Part shown: in pieces, positions 1 through 6,808 of the stretch | How positions within the stretch are numbered: position 1 is the first letter of the stretch | Layout of the letters: the number at the start of each line of letters is the position of its first letter | Assembly: GCA_003518745.1 (NCBI GenBank) | Contig: DOYB01000233.1 | Coordinates: 1-11,718 of the forward strand | Reading direction: 5' to 3' | Source of the DNA: Selenomonas sp. | GTDB lineage: Bacteria; Bacillota; Negativicutes; Selenomonadales; Selenomonadaceae | DNA: 11,718 nt | Program-made: the position numbers and the translations under genes | Notes under the pieces: model-generated | Told to the model about the DNA's origin: nothing | Database searches by the model: none | Seen by the model: only the letters and a program-made list of their open reading frames with translations

Positions 1-21
1 GGTGAGCTGAGGAGGCTTTTG

Positions 22-900
22 ATGGCAAAGGTTTTGATTATCGGCGCCGGTCCTGCGGGGGTATCCGCGGCATTATACGCGGTGCGTGGCGGAATTGAGG
101 TAACGGTACTCTATCGAGGCAGCGGAGCTTTGGCAAAGGCGGAACGAATAGAGAACTATTATGGCTTCGCGGAAGCGCCTGCCGGGGCAGAGCTTGAGCG
201 CAATGGCATTGAGGGCGCGAAGAAGCTTGGCGTTGAGTTTATTGAAGACGAGGCAGTCTGGTTGGGAATGGATGACACCTTTACCGGCTTTGCGGTAAAG
301 TCCTCCAATCGCGAATATGAAGCTGACAGTGTTATATTGGCCACAGGAAGCGCAAGGAGGGCACCAAGTCTTATCGGCCTGAAGGAGTTTGAAGGCAAGG
401 GGGTCAGCTATTGCGCTGTTTGCGACGCTTTTTTCTATCGGGGCAAGACCGTGGCAGTGTTAGGGGCTGGCGAGTATGCACTACATGAGGCGGAGGTACT
501 TCTTCCCCATGCCCAAAAGGTGATGCTCTTCACCGATGGTGTGGAGAGTTCAGTGGAGATTCCTGACGAAATAGAGATTCACAGGGAGAAGATTGAAGCC
601 ATCGAAGGGGATGAAAAGGTCAACGGGATACGTACCTCAGAGGGAATTGTTCCTACAGACGGGGTGTTTGTAGCCTATGGGACAGCCGGCAGTACTGAAC
701 TGGCCCGTAAGATTGGAGCCGCGATTGATGCCGGTCATATAGCGGTGGACGAAAACATGGCCTCAAGCATTCCGGGGCTCTTTGCGGCAGGAGACTGCAA
801 TGGGGGACTCCTGCAGGTGGCAAAGGCGGTATATGAGGGAGCTGTCGCGGGGCTTTCAGCTGTCAAGTTCCTGCGTGAGAAAGTAAAGCAGAAGAAGTAG
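22..900 (+). CDS. Thioredoxin-reductase-like FAD-dependent disulfide oxidoreductase, non-canonical pyridine-nucleotide site
   Basis: A 292-residue cytoplasmic flavoprotein of the low-molecular-weight thioredoxin reductase family (E. coli TrxB is about 320 residues). Seen: the N-terminal FAD dinucleotide fold GAGPAG (residues 8-13), ATG at 107-109, the redox-active pair C131-A-V-C134 followed by D135, a second nucleotide fold GAGEYA (148-153), and the C-terminal FAD motif FAAGDC (254-259). Typical thioredoxin reductases carry HRRxxFRA about 20 residues after the second glycine motif to bind the NADPH 2'-phosphate. Here that place reads LFTDGVESS, with no arginine. It may therefore use NADH, ferredoxin or another donor, or have lost pyridine-nucleotide binding; this is inference. 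I chose ATG 22 over TTG 19 because GGAGG at 11-15 sits 6 bases before it. The next gene follows after 44 bases. I am confident of the family, not of the substrate or electron donor, so no gene symbol is given. Confidence 0.85.
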   Translation: MAKVLIIGAGPAGVSAALYAVRGGIEVTVLYRGSGALAKAERIENYYGFAEAPAGAELERNGIEGAKKLGVEFIEDEAVWLGMDDTFTGFAVKSSNREYEADSVILATGSARRAPSLIGLKEFEGKGVSYCAVCDAFFYRGKTVAVLGAGEYALHEAEVLLPHAQKVMLFTDGVESSVEIPDEIEIHREKIEAIEGDEKVNGIRTSEGIVPTDGVFVAYGTAGSTELARKIGAAIDAGHIAVDENMASSIPGLFAAGDCNGGLLQVAKAVYEGAVAGLSAVKFLREKVKQKK

Positions 901-944
901 AGTGCTCTAGAATAAATGAAATATGACAAAGGGAAGGCAGAAAA

Positions 945-1343
945 ATGGAATTTACAGAATTGAAGGTCGGGATGAAGCTTCAGGCAGAGGAAGCTGTTAC
1001 AGAAGGGAATACGGCGGATGCTCTTGGCAGCGGCAGCCTTGAGGTATATGCCACGCCTGCCATGGCATGTCTCATGGAAAAGGCGGCTGCGGAGCTGGCT
1101 GAGAGGCATTTGCCGGAGGGCTGGACCTCGGTGGGGATTTCATTGAACATAAGCCATAAGGCGCCTACGCCCGTTGGGATGACTGTAAGGGCCGAGGCGG
1201 AAATCCTTCAGGTTGATGGAAGGAAGCTCACTTATAGTGTTCGAGCCTTTGATGACAGGGAAGAAATTGGAAGCGGAACACATGAGAGATTTATTGTGGA
1301 GGCTGAGAAATTCCGCGGCAAGGCTGCGGGAAAGCTGAAATGA
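945..1343 (+). CDS. FlK-type hot-dog-fold acyl-CoA thioesterase
   Basis: A 132-residue single-domain cytoplasmic protein resembling the fluoroacetyl-CoA thioesterase (FlK) group of hot-dog thioesterases. Seen: YATPAMACLMEKAA (residues 35-48), which would form the start of the central hot-dog helix, and ISHKAPTPVGM (69-79), the typical strand segment. T37, E45 and H71, with G64, fall exactly five residues before the catalytic T42, E50, H76 and G69 that I recall for Streptomyces cattleya FlK, so the active site looks intact. Known family members hydrolyse short acyl-CoA thioesters. Most Firmicutes homologues have no defined substrate, and nothing here suggests fluoroacetate. The start is ATG 945 with a weak purine-rich site (GGGAAGG at 931-937). 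It is probably co-transcribed with the flavoprotein gene before it. Fold and class are likely; the substrate is unknown. Confidence 0.82.
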   Translation: MEFTELKVGMKLQAEEAVTEGNTADALGSGSLEVYATPAMACLMEKAAAELAERHLPEGWTSVGISLNISHKAPTPVGMTVRAEAEILQVDGRKLTYSVRAFDDREEIGSGTHERFIVEAEKFRGKAAGKLK

Positions 1344-1424
1344 CAAGGTGTTTCGCAATGGCGGCATAAGGACGTATCAAAGGTTTTGGATTGGTCTAAG
1401 GGTTAATTGACGTGGAGGAATAAA

Positions 1425-2111
1425 ATGGAGGATAAGAAGCGCATATTTATTGTGGAGGACGAAAGGCGCATCGCGCGTTTTCTGCAGATTGAACTGGAGC
1501 ATGAGGGCTTTGAGACGGCAACCGAGGATAATGGCCGCAGGGCCTTTGAACGAATTATACAGGAGAAATACGATCTGGTACTGCTGGATGTAATGCTGCC
1601 TGAAATGGATGGTATGACCATCTGCAAAAAGGTTCGTGAGCTTTCAAACATCCCTATCATAATGTTGACGGCAAGGGACGAGATTTCCGATAAGGTACAG
1701 GGTCTGGATATAGGCGCAGACGATTATATGACGAAGCCCTTCGCTATCGAAGAACTGATAGCCCGCATACGCTCTGCTCTCAGGAAGCGTGTCCCCGAGG
1801 AAACTCCTGAGGTTGAGCATTTTAACGTAAAGAATCTTGTGATATACCCAAGCCGGTACGAGGCATTTGTGGGTGAGGAGCCAATAGAGCTTACCAAGAA
1901 GGAATATTCTCTGTTGGAATACCTGATTCGGAACAAACGCACTGTGCTGACTCGTGATCAGATACTTCAGGAGGTTTGGGGTTATGATTACGTGGGTGAC
2001 ACAAACGTGGTGGATGTCTATATCCGTTATCTCAGGTCGAAGATTGATGACCGCTTCCAGGAGAAATACATTCATACTGTGCGGGGCGTAGGCTATGTCG
2101 TCAAGGATTAG
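1425..2111 (+). CDS. OmpR/PhoB-family response regulator
   Basis: A 228-residue two-component response regulator that would bind DNA when phosphorylated by the kinase encoded next. Seen: a receiver domain (about residues 5-118) with the acidic pocket E11-D12, phospho-acceptor D55 in LLDVMLP, T82 in MLTA and K104 in TKPF. A winged-helix output domain follows (about 130-227), with LTKKEYSLLEYL, the recognition-helix stretch VVDVYIRYLRSKI and the terminal hairpin HTVRGVGYVV. All key residues are present and the length is normal. I chose ATG 1425 because GGAGG at 1414-1418 lies 6 bases upstream; the longer reading from TTG 1407 would start before that site. It is 81 bases after the thioesterase gene, with no clear terminator or promoter in the gap. 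Its 3' end overlaps the kinase gene by 17 bases, the usual sign of a cognate pair. The target genes cannot be told from sequence. Confidence 0.95.
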   Translation: MEDKKRIFIVEDERRIARFLQIELEHEGFETATEDNGRRAFERIIQEKYDLVLLDVMLPEMDGMTICKKVRELSNIPIIMLTARDEISDKVQGLDIGADDYMTKPFAIEELIARIRSALRKRVPEETPEVEHFNVKNLVIYPSRYEAFVGEEPIELTKKEYSLLEYLIRNKRTVLTRDQILQEVWGYDYVGDTNVVDVYIRYLRSKIDDRFQEKYIHTVRGVGYVVKD

Positions 2112-3543
2112 TCAGAGCCATCTGCTGCGATGGCTTCGTGGCAAGGCAAAGTACATGCGTATTTCTACGAAAATAACCTGCCTTTATGCTTTGATACTTG
2201 CGTTGCTGCTGACAGTGATCGATATAATCACCATAGCCGGGGTACATCTTATTTTGTATCATCAGGCAGAAAGGGAGATACAGTACAGCATCACGAAGAC
2301 AACGGAGAAGCTGGCGGAAGGTATGCCTTTCACTCCGGACTTTTGGCGGGATGAGCCTGTTTTGGTAGGAGTTGTGCTGCGGATTACCGACGAGTCAGGA
2401 AATACTGTTCTGGAAAACGATGCCAGATTTCCGCCATTGGATAGAGTTCTGCCATATATCACAAAGAATCCTCCAATATGGGCGAACGATAATATGCAGG
2501 TCATAGAGACGGATCATTCGACCCTTTACTACGCAGTTGTTGATGTGGTGCGCAACGATCGGTATTATGAAATGCATTTCTTTAAAATCATCACATTAGA
2601 GAATCAATTCATTGATACCCTGGAATGGTGGCTTTTGATTGTTAATATCCTGGGATTCTTGGCTGCGTTGGCAGCAGGGTATTTCTTGAGCAATCGGACG
2701 CTTCAGCCGATAAGGGAGATAACAAGTACCGCCCGCAGGATAGAAGTAGAGCGCATGGACCGTCGCATTGAAGTGCCGCCCTCCAAGGACGAGGTGAACG
2801 AGTTGGCGGTTACCTTCAATCACATGCTGGATCGTCTCCAGGCAGGCTTTGAACTGCAGCAGCGGTTTGTTTCTGATGCCTCCCATGAGCTTAGAACACC
2901 CGTTACTGTTATTTTGGGCTATTCGGATCTCTTGTCACGCTGGGGGCGTGAGGACAAGGAAGTGCTGGACGAGGGAATCGCGTCCATCCAGTCTGAGGCC
3001 GAGAACATGCAGCAGCTCATAGAAAAGCTCCTTTTCCTTGCACGGGCGGATCAGCAGAGACAGGCATTGAAGAAGGAGAAGCTGGAAATGTCAACTATGC
3101 TGGAGGATCTGATGAAGAAGGCTCAGCTAGTGGCAAAGCAGCATGAGGTACGCCTTTTGGAAAACGCGAAGGGACAGGTGTTCGCGGATCCGGTCATGCT
3201 TCGTCAGATGCTGAGGATATTCATTGACAACAGCCTAAAATACACTCCTGCCGGAGGCAATATTACAGCGAAGTCCATTCGTGAGGGCAATAGGCTCCAT
3301 CTGGTGCTGGCTGACGACGGCATAGGCATAGCGAAGGAGGATCAGTCAAAGGTATTCGAGCGCTTTTACCGTGTGGACAGTTCCCGCACGAAGGCAGATG
3401 AGCGTCCCGGTGGAACAGGCCTTGGACTGTCCATTGCAAAGTGGATTGCGCAGCAGCACGGCATATCTATAGATATGGAAAGCGAACTAGGAAAGGGCAC
3501 GAAGATTCATCTTTTGATTCCTCTTGCTGAGAATGATGAATGA
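2095..3543 (+). CDS. Membrane sensor histidine kinase (HAMP-HisKA-HATPase), partner of the upstream regulator
   Basis: A 482-residue sensor kinase. Seen: transmembrane helix 1 (about residues 29-52), an extracytoplasmic domain of about 125 residues with no motif I recognise, transmembrane helix 2 (about 178-198), and a HAMP linker (about 199-252, LQPIREIT). The HisKA H-box ASHELRTP has phospho-acceptor H264. The ATPase domain has an N-box with N379 (IDNSLKYTP), G1 DDGIGIA (407-413), an F-box (RFYRVD) and G2 GGTGLGLS (439-446). All catalytic boxes are intact, so it should autophosphorylate and pass phosphate to D55 of the overlapping regulator. The start is uncertain. ATG 2095 overlaps the regulator gene by 17 bases. 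ATG 2155, with AAGG at 2143-2146, gives a shorter N-terminus starting MRISTKIT just before helix 1 and is equally plausible. The layout resembles ArlS- or CpxA-like kinases in general form only; the signal sensed is unknown. Confidence 0.93.
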   Translation: MSSRISQSHLLRWLRGKAKYMRISTKITCLYALILALLLTVIDIITIAGVHLILYHQAEREIQYSITKTTEKLAEGMPFTPDFWRDEPVLVGVVLRITDESGNTVLENDARFPPLDRVLPYITKNPPIWANDNMQVIETDHSTLYYAVVDVVRNDRYYEMHFFKIITLENQFIDTLEWWLLIVNILGFLAALAAGYFLSNRTLQPIREITSTARRIEVERMDRRIEVPPSKDEVNELAVTFNHMLDRLQAGFELQQRFVSDASHELRTPVTVILGYSDLLSRWGREDKEVLDEGIASIQSEAENMQQLIEKLLFLARADQQRQALKKEKLEMSTMLEDLMKKAQLVAKQHEVRLLENAKGQVFADPVMLRQMLRIFIDNSLKYTPAGGNITAKSIREGNRLHLVLADDGIGIAKEDQSKVFERFYRVDSSRTKADERPGGTGLGLSIAKWIAQQHGISIDMESELGKGTKIHLLIPLAENDE

Positions 3544-3571
3544 ACCTATGGTAAGATTAAGGGAGCGCGTT

Positions 3572-4507
3572 ATGGAGAATAGAAGCTCGTCAGAGCTGCT
3601 GAGGACAGAATTTTGCGGTATACCTATGAAAACCCCGATACTTACAGCCTCAGGGACCTTTGGTTTTGGGGAGGAATTTGTTGATTTCGTGGAGCTTTCC
3701 AGCCTTGGAGGGGTAGTGGTAAAGGGGACTACCCTTCTTCCCAGAAGGGGCAATGATGGAGTCAGGATAACGGAAACCCCTTCCGGCATGCTGAATTGTA
3801 TCGGTCTTGAAAATCCCGGTGTGGAGGTATTCCTGAAGGAAACCCTGCCAAGACTTGGTTCCTACGGCATGAATGTTATAGTGAATATTTCCGGCAGTTC
3901 CCCTGAGGATTATGGAAAACTGGCAGAGCTGCTGGATGTGGAAGGGGTAGCCGCCATTGAGCTGAATATTTCCTGCCCAAATGTCAAGGACGGGGGCATT
4001 GTCTTTGGAACCGTTCCAAAAGCTGCCGCGGAGGTAACCGGAATCGCAAAGCAGCATACGGGAAAGCCGGTTATCGTCAAGCTTTCTCCCAATGTGACGG
4101 ATATAGTGGAAATGGCGCTGGCTGTGGAGGAGGCCGGCGCTGATTCCATTTCCCTTATAAACACATTGATGGGTATGGCGATAGATATCAGACGCAGGGA
4201 ACCGGTACTGGGAAATATTACAGGGGGACTCTCAGGCCCCTGCATAAAGCCGGTTGCCCTTCGCATGGTATGGCAGGTGGCCTCTAGGGTAAAGGTTCCC
4301 GTCATTGGAATGGGTGGCATTTCCACCGCGGAGGATGCAATTGAGTTCCTGATAGCGGGGGCAAGCCTGATTTCCGTTGGAACCGCGAATTTCTCGGACC
4401 CTTCGGTGACCGCTAAGATTGCAGATGGAATTGAGCAGTATATGGCAGAGCAGGGCCTCGGCAGTCTGTCCGAATTGGTGGGAAGTCTGCGTATTCCGGG
4501 TAAATAA
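3572..4507 (+). CDS. pyrD: Dihydroorotate dehydrogenase, class 1B catalytic subunit
   Basis: A 311-residue FMN enzyme that oxidises dihydroorotate to orotate, the fourth step of pyrimidine synthesis, in the cytoplasm. Seen: K51 in GVVVKGTT (flavin and substrate contact), NCIGLENPG (76-84), NISCPNV with C135, the FMN phosphate region TGGLSGPCIKP, and VIGMGGIS near the C-terminus. A cysteine as catalytic base marks class 1. Position 135 matches the Cys I recall for Lactococcus lactis PyrDB, pointing to the NAD-linked 1B type. That type works with the iron-sulfur/FAD subunit PyrK, which is not in this window. I chose ATG 3572 because GGGAG at 3561-3565 is 6 bases upstream and the length fits the family. 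In-frame starts at 3524, 3533, 3536 and 3548 overlap or crowd the kinase gene. It follows the kinase stop by 28 bases, so it may be co-transcribed with the two-component genes. Confidence 0.95.
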   Translation: MENRSSSELLRTEFCGIPMKTPILTASGTFGFGEEFVDFVELSSLGGVVVKGTTLLPRRGNDGVRITETPSGMLNCIGLENPGVEVFLKETLPRLGSYGMNVIVNISGSSPEDYGKLAELLDVEGVAAIELNISCPNVKDGGIVFGTVPKAAAEVTGIAKQHTGKPVIVKLSPNVTDIVEMALAVEEAGADSISLINTLMGMAIDIRRREPVLGNITGGLSGPCIKPVALRMVWQVASRVKVPVIGMGGISTAEDAIEFLIAGASLISVGTANFSDPSVTAKIADGIEQYMAEQGLGSLSELVGSLRIPGK

Positions 4508-4511
4508 AGGC

Positions 4512-4583
4512 GCGTGTATACATGATTCATAGGCGATAAACTGATGTGAAAATTGATTTTTTGCGTGTAATCATGTATAATGG
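4512..4583 (+). repeat. Two copies of a short motif flanking the argF promoter (candidate operators)
   Basis: The segments 4512-4533 and 4563-4583 are imperfect direct repeats. Both begin GCGTGTA, contain CATG and end in GG, and their starts are 51 bases apart. Within them lies a perfect 11-base inverted match, TATACATGATT at 4517-4527 and AATCATGTATA at 4569-4579. The second copy overlaps the -10 box and the first lies just upstream of the -35 box, which suits repressor sites. ArgR is the obvious candidate given the downstream genes. The left copy read on the minus strand begins TATGAATCATG, which resembles one half of an ARG box, but the half-site spacing is off by one base from the classical form. 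Regulation by ArgR is inference. Confidence 0.4.
4553..4581 (+). promoter_or_regulatory. Sigma-A-type promoter of argF
   Basis: A near-consensus promoter: TTGATT at 4553-4558, a 17-base spacer, and a perfect TATAAT at 4576-4581. Transcription would begin near 4587-4589, leaving a leader of about 40 bases before argF. It is the clearest promoter in the window and lies in the only sizeable gap between pyrD and argF. No intrinsic terminator is visible after pyrD, so read-through from upstream is also possible. Confidence 0.8.
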
Positions 4584-4627
4584 GCGGTGTTGTTCATAAG
4601 GAAGGTTTTACATCAGGAGGTTTTTGG

Positions 4628-5557
4628 ATGCTTAAGGGAAAGGATATGCTTTCCATCCATGATTTATCTGTGGATGAGGTATACGAAATCCTGCGGCTTG
4701 CCGCAGAGCTGAAGGCCAAGCAGAAGGCCGGAGTGGAGCACCATTTGCTCAAGGGCAAAACCCTGGGCATGATTTTCGAGAAATCTTCCACCCGTACAAG
4801 GGTGTCCTTTGAAGTTGGAATGTATCAGCTGGGAGGACAGGCCCTGTTCCTTTCCAACCGCGATTTGCAGCTTGGCAGGGGCGAGCCCATCAAGGATACG
4901 GCCAGGGTACTTTCCAGATATCTGGATGGTATCATGATACGCACCTATGGTCATGACCGGGTGGTGGAGCTTGCCAAGTATGCTGATATCCCCGTAATCA
5001 ATGCCCTTACGGATTTGCTTCATCCCTGTCAGGTGCTTACGGATCTCCTGACTATTCAGGAGCATAAGGGTAAGGACTTGAAGGGACTTAAGATGGCATA
5101 TGTCGGAGACGGAAACAACATGACCAACTCCTATATGTATGGCTGCGCGAAGGCCGGCATGACTTTTGTTGCCGCGACTCCAAAGGATTATCAGCCGGAC
5201 GCGGAGGTGACCAGGAAGGCTAAGGCAGATGCCAAAGCAACGGGCGCGTCCATTGACTGGACCGAGGACCCGGAGGAAGCCGTTCGGGATGCGGATATCG
5301 TAGTGACGGATACCTGGGCAAGCATGGGGCAGGAAGCGGAGCATGAGGAACGGAAGAAGATTTTTGCGCCGTATCAGGTGAACAAACGCCTTCTTTCCTA
5401 TGCTGATAAGCGTGTCATTGTCATGCACTGCCTGCCGGCCTATCGGGAAGAGGAGATTACAGAAGAGGTTCTCGAAGCCAATGCCAATGTAATTTTTGAC
5501 GAGGCTGAGAACCGTTTGCATACCCAGAAGGCAATCATGGCGTTGACCATGGGCTGA
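4628..5557 (+). CDS. argF: Ornithine carbamoyltransferase
   Basis: A 309-residue cytoplasmic enzyme that joins carbamoyl phosphate to ornithine to give citrulline, the sixth step of arginine synthesis. Seen: the carbamoyl-phosphate loop STRTR (residues 54-58), HPCQ (132-135), the ornithine loop DTWASMG (228-234), HCLPAYR (267-273) and the C-terminal FDEAENRLHTQ (290-300). All signature residues are present and the length is normal. I chose ATG 4628 because AGGAGG at 4615-4620 is 7 bases upstream. An in-frame ATG at 4580 lies inside the -10 promoter box and cannot be the start of the main transcript. The catabolic form (arcB) is argued against by the adjacent argG and argH and the lack of arcA or arcC here. 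argG begins 36 bases downstream without a terminator, so the three genes probably form one operon. Confidence 0.97.
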   Translation: MLKGKDMLSIHDLSVDEVYEILRLAAELKAKQKAGVEHHLLKGKTLGMIFEKSSTRTRVSFEVGMYQLGGQALFLSNRDLQLGRGEPIKDTARVLSRYLDGIMIRTYGHDRVVELAKYADIPVINALTDLLHPCQVLTDLLTIQEHKGKDLKGLKMAYVGDGNNMTNSYMYGCAKAGMTFVAATPKDYQPDAEVTRKAKADAKATGASIDWTEDPEEAVRDADIVVTDTWASMGQEAEHEERKKIFAPYQVNKRLLSYADKRVIVMHCLPAYREEEITEEVLEANANVIFDEAENRLHTQKAIMALTMG

Positions 5558-5593
5558 GAAGTTTTCCAAGAATGTTGAAGGAGATGTTTTGTA

Positions 5594-6808
5594 ATGTCAA
5601 AGGTGAATAAGGTCGTACTTGCATATTCCGGTGGTTTGGATACCTCTATTATCATTCCCTGGCTTAAGGAGAACTACGGTGGCTGCGAGGTTATCGCTGT
5701 ATGCGCTGACGTGGGGCAGGGTGATGAGCTGGACGTTGTGCAGGAAAAGGCCATGAAGTCGGGCGCCTCGAAGGTATTTATCGCCGACCTCACTAAGGAA
5801 TTCCTGGAGGATTATGTATGGCCCACTCTGAAGGCCGGCGCTGTTTATGAAGGCAAGTATCTCCTTGGCACTTCCTTTGCGCGTCCCATAATCGCAAAGA
5901 AGCTGGTGGAGATTGCCAAGCAGGAGGGTGCTGACGCTATTGCCCACGGAGCTACCGGCAAGGGAAATGACCAGGTACGTTTCGAACTCACGGTAAAGGC
6001 GCTTGCTCCTAATATCAAGATTATCGCTCCTTGGCGTGAGTGGGATCTTGATTCCCGTTCCGCTGAGATCGAGTATGCCAAGAAGCACGACATTCCTGTT
6101 GCCACTGAGAACAAGACCTACAGCATGGACCGCAACATATGGCATCTTTCCCACGAGGGTTCTGACCTTGAGGATCCATGGAATGCCCCGAAGAACAGCA
6201 TGTACATGATTTCCAAGGCTCCCGAGGATGCTCCGGATCAGCCCGAGGAAGTAAAAATCTGCTTCGAGAAGGGTGTTCCCGTCGCGGTTAACGGAGAGCG
6301 CCTCGGCGCGGTTGAACTTCTGACCAAGCTCAACGAGATTGGTGCCAGGAACGGTGTGGGCATTGCCGATATTTGCGAGAACCGTCTGGTGGGCATGAAG
6401 TCCCGCGGCGTTTACGAGAATCCCGGCGGAGCAATTCTCTACTATGCCCATAGGGAGCTGGAGTATCTCTGCCTTGACCGTGCCACCTATCATTTCAAGG
6501 AGCATGTGGCAGTTCGTTATGGTGAGCTCGTTTATGATGGAATGTGGTTCTGCCAGCTGCGTGAGGCTTTGGCCGCTTTCGTTGACAGCACTCAGGAGAC
6601 AGTTACCGGTACTGTTCGTCTCAAGCTCTATAAGGGCAATATCATTTCCGCGGGAGCCAAGTCCGACTACTCCCTCTACAGCCAGGAGTTTGTTACCTTT
6701 GAGCATGATGATGTCTACAATCAGGCTGATGCTACGGGCTTCATCAATCTCTTCGGTCTGCCTCTCAAGGTTCGTGCTCTTATGCAGGAAAAGGCTGATA
6801 AGAAATGA
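5594..6808 (+). CDS. argG: Argininosuccinate synthase
   Basis: A 404-residue cytoplasmic enzyme that condenses citrulline with aspartate, using ATP (to AMP and pyrophosphate), to form argininosuccinate. Seen: the N-type ATP pyrophosphatase loop AYSGGLDTS (residues 10-18), the second signature GATGKGNDQVRFE (119-131), and APWREW (145-150). The length is typical of the bacterial type-1 enzyme. The start is ATG 5594 with AAGGAG at 5578-5583, 10 bases upstream. The stop codon overlaps the argH start in an ATGA junction, which implies translational coupling. Codon use differs from its neighbours: by my count 10 of 15 arginines are CGT, against 3 of 16 in argF, where CGG and AGG prevail. That suggests selection for high expression or a different history. 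The identification itself is secure. Confidence 0.98.
   Translation: MSKVNKVVLAYSGGLDTSIIIPWLKENYGGCEVIAVCADVGQGDELDVVQEKAMKSGASKVFIADLTKEFLEDYVWPTLKAGAVYEGKYLLGTSFARPIIAKKLVEIAKQEGADAIAHGATGKGNDQVRFELTVKALAPNIKIIAPWREWDLDSRSAEIEYAKKHDIPVATENKTYSMDRNIWHLSHEGSDLEDPWNAPKNSMYMISKAPEDAPDQPEEVKICFEKGVPVAVNGERLGAVELLTKLNEIGARNGVGIADICENRLVGMKSRGVYENPGGAILYYAHRELEYLCLDRATYHFKEHVAVRYGELVYDGMWFCQLREALAAFVDSTQETVTGTVRLKLYKGNIISAGAKSDYSLYSQEFVTFEHDDVYNQADATGFINLFGLPLKVRALMQEKADKK

Noticed and set aside
1..10. The tail of an upstream gene ending in TGA at 8-10
   Set aside because: Only three codons are available, so no gene can be supported.
1344..1424. A promoter or terminator between the thioesterase and response-regulator genes
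   Set aside because: No clear -35/-10 pair and no hairpin with a T-run could be found in the 81 bases.
4580..4627. A longer argF beginning at ATG 4580
   Set aside because: That ATG is part of the TATAAT -10 box (4576-4581), so it precedes the expected transcription start; AGGAGG at 4615-4620 points to ATG 4628.
4664..5569. A 301-codon open frame on the minus strand across argF
   Set aside because: It is a shadow of argF, with no family motif and an odd mix of histidine and isoleucine in its translation.
5597..6706. A 369-codon open frame on the minus strand across argG
   Set aside because: It lies fully inside argG, whose motifs are certain, shows no recognisable domain and has no ribosome binding site. 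It arises from the codon bias of argG.
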